In this document: positions 50,342 to 60,545 of the stretch, one piece after another
Layout: every line of letters starts with the position of its first letter
Numbering within the stretch: position 1 is the stretch's first letter
Made by a program: the position numbers and the translations under genes
Assembly: GCA_003164755.1 (NCBI GenBank)
Contig: PLUB01000075.1
Location: 16,580-80,579, forward strand
Origin: Methanosarcina sp.
Lineage (GTDB): Archaea > Halobacteriota > Methanosarcinia > Methanosarcinales > Methanosarcinaceae
DNA: 64,000 nucleotides
Direction of reading: 5' to 3'
The notes under the pieces: model-generated
Seen by the model: the letters and a program-made list of their open reading frames with translations, nothing else
What the model was told of the DNA's origin: nothing
Database searches by the model: none

Positions 50342-50380
50342 AGGGCAATAATGACATCCATAAGGTTATCTTATTGCCCT
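50342..50380. terminator. Hairpin with T-rich flank
   Basis: AGGGCAATAA and TTATTGCCCT pair perfectly around a 19-base loop, followed by ATTTATTTTT. No plus-strand gene ends just before it, so it may belong to an unrecognised transcript. Confidence 0.45.
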
Positions 50381-50748
50381 ATTTATTTTTAGATTTTCAG
50401 GAAGCAGCTTAATGTTCAACCTTTTGTTAGCCTAGATCAATGTTTGAATGTGAATTTAATGAGCTGATTTTCGTCAGCTGTTGTCTATTGTTTATGTTTT
50501 CCTATATTTATGAGTTAATTCTTAAATATCTATCTAATCTCAAAATAGTTGTCTATTGGCTCATTTTTGTCATCTAGCTAGTTACTAAATTTTTGCAATT
50601 CCAGAAGATATTACAAAGTCTCATGGATTCAAAGCTTATAAAGATGACGAATAACTAAATTGTTAAGGCACTAGCTGTTATCAATCTGGTTGAAAATGGT
50701 AAATGGGCTATAAAATTTAGAAAAATGAACATATGAAACAAAATTGTT

Positions 50749-51434
50749 TTACTCGTTAAAAAGCTCTGAAATATTATTAAATATCTTTATAAATGGATAT
50801 TATCAAAAATCGTTTTCGTTTGTTGTTCCTGTGGTCACTGCTGCAAAATAAACATTTGCTGCTAATGCCGTTTTAGCATCTATTAAACTATCTCCAATAT
50901 GTAGCACATTATTTAGTTGTGTAGCAAGGCGATAAATTACCAATAATACTCATTCAGGAGATGGTTTTGGTGCTTTAACATCCTCTCCCCCAACGATAAC
51001 ATCTATTAAGGCTGAAATACCATGCAGATTTAATGTCTCAACTATTCTATAGTGAGATTTCGTAGTTACTATTCCCGTATTGAAGCCATTCTCTTTTAAT
51101 CTCTATAATATACTTGCCGTACCATCAAAAAGCACGGTATTTTTTGACATAACCTCATTTGCCTTTTCTCTGAACAAGTGTATAAAATGATCCATTCAGA
51201 CTTCATTTTTATTGTTTGTCAATTGTATGAATGCTCTATCAAGTGGTAATCCTACAGTCTTTTTAATGCTTTCGCTGTCGGTCCTGGAAGATTTAACTTA
51301 CTAAAAGCATGGTTAAAACTTGATACAATACCGCTTGTCGCATCGGCTAATGTATAGTCAAAATCAAAAATCATGGTATTATATTTAATCTCTTCCACTT
51401 TGAGTCCTAGAATACTGACATAGTATCTCTTCAC
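50749..51434 (-). pseudogene. HAD-family phosphatase pseudogene
   Basis: The N-terminus VEEIKYNTMIFDFDYTLADA carries the nucleophile motif DFDYT. After a stop at 51252, frames continue FIQLTNNKN, FREKANEVMSKNTVLFDGTA, NGFNTGIVTTKSHYRIVETL, VIGVGGEDV-like VIVGGEDVKAPKPSPE and VLHIGDSLIDAKTALAANV, ending KIFNNISELF. Order and spacing match phosphoglycolate-phosphatase-like enzymes, but several stops interrupt it. Confidence 0.8.
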
Positions 51435-51974
51435 CCAAAAGTGAAGATTTTCATACTTATCCTAGGACTTACCCAGTTTAGGAACAAATAAAGTGTAATT
51501 TCTCCCCAGCGAGCAGTTCAAGTGGCTCAATAATAATCACTGTGATCGTGCGCCATCCGCTGTGATATGTGTATACAAGTCCATGGGATAGGTATGTTTA
51601 GTCGCTTCCGATTCTCTGGCATATGTGTATTCACATATATAACAATACATGTATTTTGTGTATGTTATACAGCTATGACATGTACTACGTACACGTGTCA
51701 GTGTAATTTGAAAATTGTTTTCCACATATACTGTACATGTGTTGTACAAATGTCTACCCTATACGAAAACTGTAAATGGTCTGCGATACATAATTCTAAA
51801 ATGGGTTTACGGCACTGTTTAGGAATCTTAAAACAGTTTTTTGTAAAAACAAGTAATGTGGACTGCAAAATAAAAATAAGTTATTTTAACTTCGTAAAAT
51901 GGGAATGATTTGATAGTTCTTAACTAGGTTTGGGCAATGTAACTAAATGTTATTCCATTTTCACGATTTAATTA
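51435..51974. other. Spacer
   Basis: Enriched in TGTACA/ACATGT-like words; the open frames on both strands (51537-51908) have unusual Cys/Tyr/Thr-rich composition and no ribosome site. Confidence 0.4.
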
Positions 51975-51996
51975 GTCAGCGATCTAGATCGCTGAC
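51975..51996. promoter_or_regulatory. Perfect 22-bp palindrome
   Basis: GTCAGCGATC-TA-GATCGCTGAC is self-complementary. It lies 17 bases past the end of the exported His/Gly-rich relic (minus strand), where it could terminate transcription or bind a dimeric protein. Confidence 0.45.
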
Positions 51997-52013
51997 GAAA
52001 CAACTATTTATTC

Positions 52014-52157
52014 TTAACAAGCTTCCTCGGCTAGGTAATTTCCAAATGGATCTCTCCAGCCGCCATGATCATAACCGCCATGATCATGATCACCGTAACC
52101 ATGATAATCAGAACCAGAAGCTGCGCTCGCTGACACAGTTATCAATAATTTTTTTAA
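52014..52157 (-). pseudogene. Exported Gly/His-rich protein, truncated
   Basis: The frame LKKLLITVSASAASGSDYHG continues YGDHDHGGYDHGGW and RDPFGNYLAEEAC-stop. The start looks like the end of a signal peptide, but a TAA stands directly before it and no ATG is present. The HGG/DHDH repeats suggest metal binding outside the cell. Confidence 0.4.
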
Positions 52158-52334
52158 TTACCCGACTGTGGTAATGTCTTGTATGTTCTCAGGAAAACTA
52201 AGAAATTTCTTGAAAAAAATTATATCAATGCATTGTTTCTCAAGTTCAAAGTCGGAAAGACCATGCTATTGCTGTAAAACAAGCATTTGTAACATGATGA
52301 TTACGAGCTTGATGTCTGTCTTAAAAAATTGTTT

Positions 52335-52515
52335 TGTTTGAATATATGGATTCAAAAATGATACGAAAAAATTTCCAAGCAATTAAGGAATTAATTTCAG
52401 TAAATTTATCTTCAACTGGCTGAAGATGTCTGTATTCTTCTTTAAGAGCAAAATCAGTAAAAGTTTTCATGAGTAAAAATTATTTTTAAAGACTTAAACT
52501 TTCCAACGCTCAAAT
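52335..52515. repeat. Dispersed repeat R2, copy 2
   Basis: Aligns with 31185-31375. A half-copy of the hairpin element end (GGAGTTTATCGAAATTCTC) follows at 52530. Confidence 0.5.
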
Positions 52516-52635
52516 GCATAGGAGTTTATCGAAATTCTCAATAGTCATTTGGAACTAATATCTCTTCATACTCTTTTTTTGGTTTTCAATCTTTGGACTT
52601 TTAAACCCGGTTTTTTGGAGGGTAATTATGGATGC

Positions 52636-53391
52636 TTATGCCTCGATTTTCAAAAAAAGCACTGTTCCAATTGCGCATATAAGGACTGACAGTGAACTTA
52701 TTGCTACCAGATCGTTGTAGATGCCGAAAGTGCTTACTCCGGCAATTGATCCTCTTAGGCCGTCTACGCCATAGGTAAGTGGATCTATTCTGCTTATTAA
52801 ATAAATTGCATAAGGCAGATTTTGGAGGGGGAAGAGAGCTCCTGATAGGAAAAAAATGGGCATAATCAGGAAGTTCAATATCATTTGGAAACCTTGCATA
52901 TCTTCCATTTTTGAGGCTATTGTAAGGCCAAGGCCTGAAAAGAATATAGCTATCAGGAACATGAAAATTAACCCCATCCAAAGGCTACCTAGATTTGAAA
53001 TCCTGAACCCAAACAAATAGGTCATGCTTAGCATGATTAGGCCCTGAATCATGGCTATGATTGCACCTCCAAATGTTTTACCGATCATGATTTCTGTCCT
53101 AGAGATCGGAGCTACCAGGATCTCTTTAAGAAAGCCGAATTGTCTGTCCCAGATGATCTCAAGCCCCGAAAAAACAGCTGTAAAGAGAATTGCCATGGTG
53201 ACAATTCCCGGGGTTAGAAAATTAATGTAGTTTGCCCCTCCATTGGCTCTGGTATACATGGGACCAAATCCGAATCCGAATGCTATCATGAAAAGTAGAG
53301 GCTGGCCAAGAGAACCTATCAACCTGGCTTTGGAGCGCCAGTAATGCTTCAGCTGCCTAAGGCAAAGTATATAGATAATTTCGATCATCAT
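52636..53391 (-). CDS. ABC-2 type exporter permease (DrrB-like)
   Basis: The 251-residue membrane protein has six hydrophobic segments, starting with [20 protein letters not shown] and including [37 protein letters not shown] and [32 protein letters not shown] is the typical ABC-2 cytoplasmic loop. It forms the channel for the ATPase encoded just upstream; their genes overlap by four bases. Substrate unknown: drug, lipid or glycan are all possible. Confidence 0.88.
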   Translation of the reverse strand: MMIEIIYILCLRQLKHYWRSKARLIGSLGQPLLFMIAFGFGFGPMYTRANGGANYINFLTPGIVTMAILFTAVFSGLEIIWDRQFGFLKEILVAPISRTEIMIGKTFGGAIIAMIQGLIMLSMTYLFGFRISNLGSLWMGLIFMFLIAIFFSGLGLTIASKMEDMQGFQMILNFLIMPIFFLSGALFPLQNLPYAIYLISRIDPLTYGVDGLRGSIAGVSTFGIYNDLVAISSLSVLICAIGTVLFLKIEA

Positions 53392-54182
53392 CTCATCCTC
53401 CCCAAGCCCCTCATCATTTTTTGTTTATTTGCTCCATTATCATCATCACGGATATCCCTACCTGTCAGCTTAAGAAATGCTTCCTCTAATAGTTCGGTTT
53501 TGGTTCGCTTCTTAATTTCTTCAACTGTGCCAGATTCTATAATTTTACCGTGATCAATGATCGCAACATTGTTTGCAATTGCTTCAGCTTCTTCCATGTA
53601 ATGCGTTGTTAGAAAAACGGTTATTTTTTGTTCTTCGTTTAATTTTCTAATATGGCTCCATATCGCGTTTCTAGTCTGGGGGTCAAGACCAACAGTAGGT
53701 TCATCTAGGAAAATAATTTTGGGATAATGGACAAGTGATCGTGCAATCTCAAGCCTACGCTTCATCCCCCCGGAATACTTTTTGACATAGTCGCTCCACC
53801 TATCACATAGTCCAACAATAGCAAGTGCCTTTTGAATCCTTTCTGCTCTTTCTGTTTTAGGTACTTTGTAGACAACTGCATGGTAGACCATGTTTTCATA
53901 GGCTGTAAGATCTTCATCAAGGCTATTGTCTTGGAAGACAATCCCAAAAGATTCACGAGCCTTATTTTGTTCTTTGAGTACATCGAAACCATTGATGCTT
54001 ATTTCTCCGGATGTGGGCTTCAGGACGGTTGTGAGCATTTTTATTGTTGTGGATTTGCCTGCGCCGTTTGGACCGAGAAAAGCGAATATCGAACCTTTTT
54101 CAACATTAAAGCTGATGTCATTTACAGCGGTGAAATTATCAAATTTTTTAGTAAGGGATTGGACTACAAGTATATTTTGCAT
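53388..54182 (-). CDS. ABC exporter ATP-binding protein (DrrA-like)
   Basis: The 264-residue ATPase shows Walker [17 protein letters not shown], the Q-loop [18 protein letters not shown], signature [16 protein letters not shown], Walker [15 protein letters not shown] and the switch His in [12 protein letters not shown]. This is the daunorubicin-resistance type that pairs with ABC-2 permeases. The start ATG 54182 is in a weak context. A MarR-like gene 480 bases upstream on the same strand may regulate it. Confidence 0.92.
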   Translation of the reverse strand: MQNILVVQSLTKKFDNFTAVNDISFNVEKGSIFAFLGPNGAGKSTTIKMLTTVLKPTSGEISINGFDVLKEQNKARESFGIVFQDNSLDEDLTAYENMVYHAVVYKVPKTERAERIQKALAIVGLCDRWSDYVKKYSGGMKRRLEIARSLVHYPKIIFLDEPTVGLDPQTRNAIWSHIRKLNEEQKITVFLTTHYMEEAEAIANNVAIIDHGKIIESGTVEEIKKRTKTELLEEAFLKLTGRDIRDDDNGANKQKMMRGLGRMR

Positions 54183-54541
54183 GATTGATCCTTGTATTTG
54201 TTTTTAATTCAAAAAATATTAAATTTAGGCAATTTTTATTTTAAAATTTCCTTATATACACAGATTTGCAGGAAGAATTCTGCGCAATATTCCAAAAGAA
54301 ATATTTTCCATAACCTGGGGCCTGGTACAATATTTATAACTTTTGTCTCATTTTCAGCATGTGAACACATTTAAAGGCACTAGATTCTTCAGGACTTGGT
54401 CTGTTTGACTGAAAAATCAAAGCTCTAAAATTTAACTGCCTTTAATATATATTTGAAATCATTATGTATATTCTGCTTGATTTTGTTTCTTAAGTGTGTA
54501 AGTCCTTATTGCTTCTTGGAGCCAATTTTAAATAATATTTT

Positions 54542-54632
54542 AGAGGATTTCGATAAAACCCTAAATTTTGTCCTATGCTTATAAATTATATATAAATAAT
54601 CCATTAAAGTCAGAGGTTTATCGAAATCCTCT
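54542..54632. repeat. MITE-like hairpin element, best-preserved copy
   Basis: AGAGGATTTCGATAAAACCC at the left and GAGGTTTATCGAAATCCTCT at the right are near-perfect inverted ends around TAAATTTTGTCCTATGCTTA. It sits between the MarR gene and the exporter genes. Confidence 0.75.
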
Positions 54633-54660
54633 TTAATATCTACCTTTGAATGTGTATTCG

Positions 54661-55116
54661 TTAGAGCCTAGCTGCATTCAATGCAATCTTCCTAACGACT
54701 TCGGTAGCTGACGAAAATCCATCTAAATCAAAATCCTTAAGCAAAAATGCATTTATCCCCAATCCTATTCTTTCCATCTCTGGCTTCAATTTTCTGCCAA
54801 TTTCTGTAAGATATAGCCTTTTGATTCGTTTGTCTTCCTGATCGATTTTACGGCAAACAATACCTTCTTCTTCCAGTCTCAATATAGATTTTGCAATCAT
54901 CGTTTTATTAAATCCTTTTGAATGTGCAAGGCTGTCCTGGCTACGGCCTTCTTGATCATACAGTGACATCAGAATAGCGAAATGCCCCCATCCAATGTGA
55001 TACTGACCAAGTTCTCTAGCAAAATACTTCTGGATGGAACGGTAAGTGAAAGATATCAGCGCTGTAACTATGTCGCTATCCTCTATCCATTGGATCGTTG
55101 CTTCCTCATCCATCAT
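54661..55116 (-). CDS. MarR-family transcriptional regulator
   Basis: The 151-residue protein has the MarR layout: an N-terminal dimerisation helix (FTYRSIQKYFARELGQYHIG), the winged helix-turn-helix RSQDSLAHSKGFNKTMIAKS with ILRLEEEGIVCRK, the wing basic DKRIKRLYLTEIGR, and a C-terminal helix. It points toward the DrrAB-type genes and is a natural candidate to repress them on ligand loss. ATG 55116 or 55113; ribosome site weak. Confidence 0.9.
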   Translation of the reverse strand: MMDEEATIQWIEDSDIVTALISFTYRSIQKYFARELGQYHIGWGHFAILMSLYDQEGRSQDSLAHSKGFNKTMIAKSILRLEEEGIVCRKIDQEDKRIKRLYLTEIGRKLKPEMERIGLGINAFLLKDFDLDGFSSATEVVRKIALNAARL

Positions 55117-55311
55117 TTACACTCGTGACAAATCATTATCTTCAAGCCTGTTGAAAACTAGTTGAATGGTATACTATTTATAACGGATGGATCGTATTAA
55201 AATTGTTGATATGTAAACTGTGATGCGAAGGAATAGTATGAAGAGTATTAATTGTTGAGAAACATTCATTTTCTACTTTTTATTTTCTCTCTTTTATCAC
55301 TTTTTTTCTTT

Positions 55312-57015
55312 TTACATAGATTCAGGGGCTGCGATTCCCAGAGTATCAAGGGAATTTGCAAGCACAATCCTTGCACAGTCTACAAGTGCTAGTCTTGAAG
55401 CCTTGACTTTTTCATCCTCAGCAGAAATGACCGGAATGAAATGATAGAACTGATTGAAAGCATCGGCGAGTTCGCGAGCATAGATTGCAAGAACATGAGG
55501 TTTGAGTTCGAGGGCCCCAAGATCTATTATATAGTCAAACATTGCCATCTTTTTGATTAGATTTATTTCGCTCTCCTCAACAAGTAGAGAGGGATCTGTT
55601 TCCAAGGAAAATTTCCAGGTAGCATCCTTTTTTGCCTTTTCGAGGATACTGCAGGCTCGAGCATAGGAATATTGGATATAAGGAGCTCCCTGCTTCTCAA
55701 GGTCCAGAGCCGCTTTCCAGTTGAAAACGGTAGATTTTTCTGGGGAGATCTTGACTATATCGTATCTCACTGCACCTATTCCTACCATTTCTGAAACCTC
55801 CTTCTTGAAATCATCAGATGTTTCCGGGCGGCGTGTATTGACTTGTTCGAGGGCAGCTTCAATGACCCTGTCAAAGAGGTCATCAGCACTTATGAACTGA
55901 CCACTGCGTGTGCTCATTGAGCCTTCGGGGAGAGATACAAACTCGAAGATCACAATCTCTGGTTCCTTGATTCCGATTGCGTTCAGCATAGCCCTGAGCT
56001 GGCCAGATATCAGTTTGTGATCTGCCCCAAGTATATCAATTACACGGTCTGCTTGCTCTATTTTCCATTCGTGATAAGCAAGGTCTCTTGTAGTGTAAAG
56101 AGAAGTTCCATTTGAGCGCTGTATTACGAGGGTTTTCTCAAATCCGTAGTCAGAAAGGTTTACCACAACGGCTCCATTATCCATTTTTGTCCTTCCAGTA
56201 GCCTTGATTCGCTCTATTATATCGTTTAATGCTCCGGATTTATGGAAACGAGATTCATTGATGAACTTATCATGGGCTACGTTTAACCGAAGAAGGGTCT
56301 CCTTGATTCCGGCAATTGCCAGGGCAACTGCCTTATCAAAGCGTTCTATGGTTTTGATGTCTCCAGCTTCCACATTTTTCATAAGGGTCTCTATTTCAGT
56401 TACATATTCTGAATATTTATTTAATTCGGTGTTTGCCTTAATATATATGTCAGCAATAGCAGCATCAGGTTTTTTGGAACGGTCAAGCTCAAAGTGTTCA
56501 CATGCCCAGGAGACTACAGCAATCTGGCGCCCCATGTCATTGACGTAGTACTGCACTTCCACATTGTATCCTGCGCGCTTGAGAATGCGGGCAAGAGTAT
56601 CTCCAATAATTGAATTGCGGATGTGTCCCACATGCAAGGGGCCGTTAGGGTTTGCTGAGGTATGTTCAAGGATAATTGTATCTTTTTGGGCCCCGCAACC
56701 GAATTTTTCTTTCTCTTCCAGGATTGCGGCTATGGTTCTATTCAAGTAGTGTCTCCCTACATGGAAATTAATGTAAGGGCCTGAGGAATTTACTTCCCCT
56801 ATATATGAACCATCCTGAATTTGAACTGCAGAAACAATGCGTGATGCGATGTATGTGGGATTTTGTTTGTGAAGGCTTGCCAGCCTGAAGGCAGCTCTGC
56901 TTGCAAGGTCGGCGTGAGAAGAAGTTTCAAAATAAAGTTCGGAATCCTTAATATCAAACCCTATTTTTTGGATAGCATCCTTTAAAATTGATACAGCCTG
57001 AGCTTTGAGTTCCAT
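55312..57015 (-). CDS. argS: Arginyl-tRNA synthetase
   Basis: The 567-residue class I enzyme charges tRNA-Arg. The HIGH motif is NPNGPLHVGHIRNSIIGDTL, the KMSKS counterpart is SLPEGSMSTRSGQFISADDL as in most ArgRS, and VEVQYYVNDMGRQIAV is diagnostic. The N-terminal Add-1 and C-terminal DALR domains (GAPYIQYSYARACSILEK) are present. AGGTGAT ten bases upstream supports ATG 57015 rather than GTG 57030. Confidence 0.96.
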   Translation of the reverse strand: MELKAQAVSILKDAIQKIGFDIKDSELYFETSSHADLASRAAFRLASLHKQNPTYIASRIVSAVQIQDGSYIGEVNSSGPYINFHVGRHYLNRTIAAILEEKEKFGCGAQKDTIILEHTSANPNGPLHVGHIRNSIIGDTLARILKRAGYNVEVQYYVNDMGRQIAVVSWACEHFELDRSKKPDAAIADIYIKANTELNKYSEYVTEIETLMKNVEAGDIKTIERFDKAVALAIAGIKETLLRLNVAHDKFINESRFHKSGALNDIIERIKATGRTKMDNGAVVVNLSDYGFEKTLVIQRSNGTSLYTTRDLAYHEWKIEQADRVIDILGADHKLISGQLRAMLNAIGIKEPEIVIFEFVSLPEGSMSTRSGQFISADDLFDRVIEAALEQVNTRRPETSDDFKKEVSEMVGIGAVRYDIVKISPEKSTVFNWKAALDLEKQGAPYIQYSYARACSILEKAKKDATWKFSLETDPSLLVEESEINLIKKMAMFDYIIDLGALELKPHVLAIYARELADAFNQFYHFIPVISAEDEKVKASRLALVDCARIVLANSLDTLGIAAPESM

Positions 57016-57267
57016 GAACAAATAAATCACCTGTAAAAATTATGAAAACAATATGATAACATTAATTTAGAGACTTTTAATATCCTCTGGAATAGTAAAA
57101 ATTTGCCATTAATTTCACTGGCAATTGACTGCAATCAATCAAAACCCAGAAAATAATGAAAAAATTATTTATTTACTAAATTTTGATACACTGATCTAAG
57201 GGCAGTTCCATTAAAAAAGTATTGGGTAAAAAGGTACTTGATATTTGTGCAGGTCTTATTAGTGAAC

Positions 57268-58515
57268 TCAAACCCCTGTATTGTACCTCAGGATTGCAGC
57301 AATGCCCCCAAAGGCATTCATGAGCTGTGAACCTTCGTCAAAGTCAGTAGACACGAAAGTAACCTTTGCATTGCTTTTGTCAGCAAGCGCTGATAGCTCA
57401 TCAACTATATCAGTTACATCTGTTACATCAATGGAAGAACCGCACTCTGGGCAGTTTCCGGCTGTAGGAGCAGATTCACCTGGTTTCCAGCGCCTTGTCC
57501 ATTTATTTTCGTATCCGCAAACGCTGCATTTCGTGGTCACTCTTTCAGCTCGTAGATCTTCGGAGAGCAAGAGCATTTCAACAGCATTAATCTCGAGGTT
57601 TGCCCGAACCTGAGTTTCTCCATAAGCTACTTTCCCTGAGTCAGAAATAAGTTCTTTGAAAAAGGCTTTGACAGCATTTTTTTGCCCCATCAGCTCAAGA
57701 CCCTGGAGCTTTTCCCCTGCAGCATTCAACAGCTCGGGAAGTCCGGATTCATCCGTGTAAGATATATCAAATAGTCCTATAATTTTCCTCTGGAGCTCAT
57801 GGTGCAGAAACTCCCCTGCGTAGAACTCTTCTTTTGTCGGAGAAGGCCCACCTATAAGGACGCCTTTCAAATCTTTATGGTCAATGGCAAGGAATATTTC
57901 ACTTGCAGCGTCACCTATTCTTTTATAAAAATCATGGATAGCAATGAGCCTGAGCTGCTGAAAACGGTGGGCACTCTGCCCTCCTTTCCTCTGCTTCCCC
58001 GGAACTGTGGAAGTAAGATGGCGGAAGGCTTGTATTCGCTTACCAACCAGCAATCCTACAGTAGCTTCCCTGCGATCCAGAACCAAAAGCCCAAAGGTAT
58101 TTTTGTCCTTGAGCATATCTTCAAGAGGCTCGAGGTAAAAGGTGGAATTGCAGTGATATTTGTAAGCTGTAATTGGTTCCGGAGGAATTATCACCTCACT
58201 TTCCATGTTGGTCTTGTTGGCCCCGATGTCTACAGCTCCTGTAAAGTACACTATACCATTTTCAGGTACTTTGTCAAGATATCTCAGCCTTGATAAAAGA
58301 GATTCAATGGCTCCCTGTACATTCGTCCTGGTAAGCTTGGATTTAATGTTTGCAGCTTGTCCATGCTCTTCTTTCAACTGGTTTGTAACATCATAAATCT
58401 GCTTGTCTAGAGGAATATAAAGAGTAATCAGCTCAGTACTTCTTCCTTTCTTATCCCTGAGACTTTCAAGCTTCTTTTTAAATTCGTACCTTTGATGTGC
58501 AGATTGTTCAGTCAT
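57268..58515 (-). CDS. prf1: Peptide chain release factor aRF1
   Basis: The 415-residue protein reads stop codons and triggers peptide release. NIKSKLTR in domain 1 contacts the stop codon, GKQRKGGQSAHRFQ carries the GGQ that acts in the peptidyl-transferase centre, and domain 3 has the zinc-ribbon-like minidomain CSVCGYENKW...NCPECGSS. Length is normal. In pyrrolysine-using Methanosarcina UAG is ambiguous, so this factor's UAG recognition is of interest. It lies 253 bases upstream of argS. Confidence 0.96.
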   Translation of the reverse strand: MTEQSAHQRYEFKKKLESLRDKKGRSTELITLYIPLDKQIYDVTNQLKEEHGQAANIKSKLTRTNVQGAIESLLSRLRYLDKVPENGIVYFTGAVDIGANKTNMESEVIIPPEPITAYKYHCNSTFYLEPLEDMLKDKNTFGLLVLDRREATVGLLVGKRIQAFRHLTSTVPGKQRKGGQSAHRFQQLRLIAIHDFYKRIGDAASEIFLAIDHKDLKGVLIGGPSPTKEEFYAGEFLHHELQRKIIGLFDISYTDESGLPELLNAAGEKLQGLELMGQKNAVKAFFKELISDSGKVAYGETQVRANLEINAVEMLLLSEDLRAERVTTKCSVCGYENKWTRRWKPGESAPTAGNCPECGSSIDVTDVTDIVDELSALADKSNAKVTFVSTDFDEGSQLMNAFGGIAAILRYNTGV

Positions 58516-59386
58516 TTCAAAAATTCTCCAATAGGCAAGTAATTATATTTTGGTATTTCCTACAAATTTGATTTTAAATTTGTTACCTAAATCGATGTAG
58601 TCATATTTGAATTGAAATTTAAGATTATCATATTTGAGAAATATTTGAGATTGTCAATCTAAGAAATTGTATGAGATTATCAATTTGATCTCGTAATAAA
58701 TTTAGTTATTCAGTTTACAATTCGTTTAGCTTTTCGGTTAACTTGACAATAGTGAACTGAAAATTTGATAAGGAAAAATCAAACAGCAAATTTCCGTCTC
58801 AACTTAAATGTATAATCTAAAAATCGTTCAGACACGAAGAACCTAAAATTAAGAATAGACCTGCCAGAGAAACTGGCACCTCATCAATTTTGGTAATCAG
58901 TTAACCCCTATAGGCTGTACAAATCTATCAGATTTCGTATTCTGTTGATCGAACTAAATATGAGACATGATTTTACTTATAATTGTATCTAATTGGCTTA
59001 AAATCGGATTAATTCCTACTGAAAGTATATTCTAATTGAAACTTAAGTTTAAATTTGTTTCTGTCACTGGACTAAAATAATATATTCTTATAACTATCAA
59101 GGTTTCATGTACATTTATTTTTGCTTCAAAATTATTGATTGATTAAGATAAACACTTGTCCTTTATTAATTTGATTTGTTTCCAAAATGCACTTAGTGTA
59201 ATTTTTTGGTTTTTCTCATCCCGCACCCATTGCTGTGAGCTAGATAAGATGTGCTTCAGTACATGAAAACACAAATTATGTTACAATGGAAATTTAATTA
59301 TGAAAGCGTCAATCACTAATGATCGACTATCAGGTCAAAATAAAGCCAACGGGAATATAAAAGCTCGAACATTAAGTTTAAATTGG
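58516..59386. other. Spacer between aRF1 and taw1
   Basis: AT-rich, gene-free. A small perfect hairpin TGCCAG-AGAAA-CTGGCA (58862-58878) is the only structure noticed. Confidence 0.45.
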
Positions 59387-60409
59387 CTAATTTAGGTTTA
59401 AGTCCAATTTGGCGATCTTTCCATTCTTTGAAAGTAGTACAACCCGACTAATCTCAGATTCATCTGCGATTTCATACCCCAGGTATTTTGCAAGTTCTTT
59501 TGAGAACTCTAAGACCTCTATATGAGTGGGCATGGAGGAGCGGTCAAGACGAAGCCGTGAAAATCCCAGATGCATATAAGCTTTTATTTCGACAAAATCA
59601 GGAGAAGCCTTTTTTATCAGCTCGGCATAACTCTCAGGTCTAAACATATTTTTTCCCTTGACCAGCGTTGTACGGATGACTGTCCGTGATTTTTTTCCCC
59701 CTAGTATAGACAGAGATTCGTTGATTTTTTCCCAGAGCGAAGGTGATTTGGGCTTACATATCTTCAGATAGGTTTCCATGTCAGGAGCATCAAGACTCAT
59801 GTAAAGCTGGGAAGGGAAAACTCTTGTAAGCATTTCAGGATTTGTTCCATTCGTGACCAAAAAAACCGTGAAGCCCATTTTTTTGTATTCCTCAATAAGC
59901 TCCGGCAGGTGAGGATAAATTGTCGGCTCTCCTGACAGGGAAATTGCGACATTATTCGGTTCATTGCTTTCAATCCAACGTTCCTTAACTGCGATCTGAG
60001 AACCGCCAAAACCCGTGATCAATTTTCGCTGGCAGGCAATGCTTTCCTCTACAATTTTTTTTGGGGAATCCCATTCATCAGGAGTAGGAACCGGTATCTC
60101 AGTGGGTCGCCAGCAAAAGAGGCACCTCTGGTTGCACATAAGAGTAGGGGTCATCTGAAGGCAGCGGTGAGATTGTATTCCATAAAATTTGGATTTATAG
60201 CAGTAGCCTTGACCGTTCATAGCGTGTCTAAGCCAAAGACATGTCTTAACGGCTGAGTGGCGGCCTGCGAGGGCATAGCCTTGTTTTCTCAGAAGGGTAT
60301 TTATATCAGGGAGCTCAAAAGGCAAAGGAGTCTGCTTTTCAGTTCTGTTTTCTTTCTGAACAATCGATAAATCTTCTACGAAGTCCTCTTTCTTTTCTTC
60401 CAGAGGCAT
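59387..60409 (-). CDS. taw1: tRNA 4-demethylwyosine synthase Taw1
   Basis: The 340-residue radical SAM enzyme makes the tricyclic base at G37 of tRNA-Phe from N1-methylguanosine and pyruvate. The SAM cluster motif is MCNQRCLFCWRPTE (C-x3-C-x2-C). Extra cysteines lie in the N-terminal part (VKTCLWLRHAMNGQGYCYK and HRCLQM), as expected for the second cluster. NNVAISLSGEPTIYPHLPEL and VKGKNMF are family blocks. It starts with an acidic/basic extension. Confidence 0.93.
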   Translation of the reverse strand: MPLEEKKEDFVEDLSIVQKENRTEKQTPLPFELPDINTLLRKQGYALAGRHSAVKTCLWLRHAMNGQGYCYKSKFYGIQSHRCLQMTPTLMCNQRCLFCWRPTEIPVPTPDEWDSPKKIVEESIACQRKLITGFGGSQIAVKERWIESNEPNNVAISLSGEPTIYPHLPELIEEYKKMGFTVFLVTNGTNPEMLTRVFPSQLYMSLDAPDMETYLKICKPKSPSLWEKINESLSILGGKKSRTVIRTTLVKGKNMFRPESYAELIKKASPDFVEIKAYMHLGFSRLRLDRSSMPTHIEVLEFSKELAKYLGYEIADESEISRVVLLSKNGKIAKLDLNLN

Positions 60410-60545
60410 TTACAGCATATTAAATCTTGGTTGTATATATAAGGATCGGGCAATATTTTTAGATAAATTTGTGGCCTATAAATATTTTTTGAACTGGCTA
60501 TCTACGCAAATTAAGTCATTGAAGTTAAGATTTTTTAGGCCAGAT

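Larger units (their letters stand above)
49004..50748. other. Long gene-free spacer
   Basis: Holds repeat R1 copy 2 (49530-49855), a segment related to 47462-47560, and a strong hairpin (50342-50380). No gene is supported. Confidence 0.45.

Noticed and set aside
51537..51908. Cys/Tyr/Thr-rich ORFs on both strands
   Set aside because: They arise from a TGTACA-rich stretch; no start signals or homology are recognised.
58862..58878. Hairpin TGCCAG-AGAAA-CTGGCA as a riboswitch
   Set aside because: It is a lone 6-bp stem far from any start codon with no conserved aptamer features.
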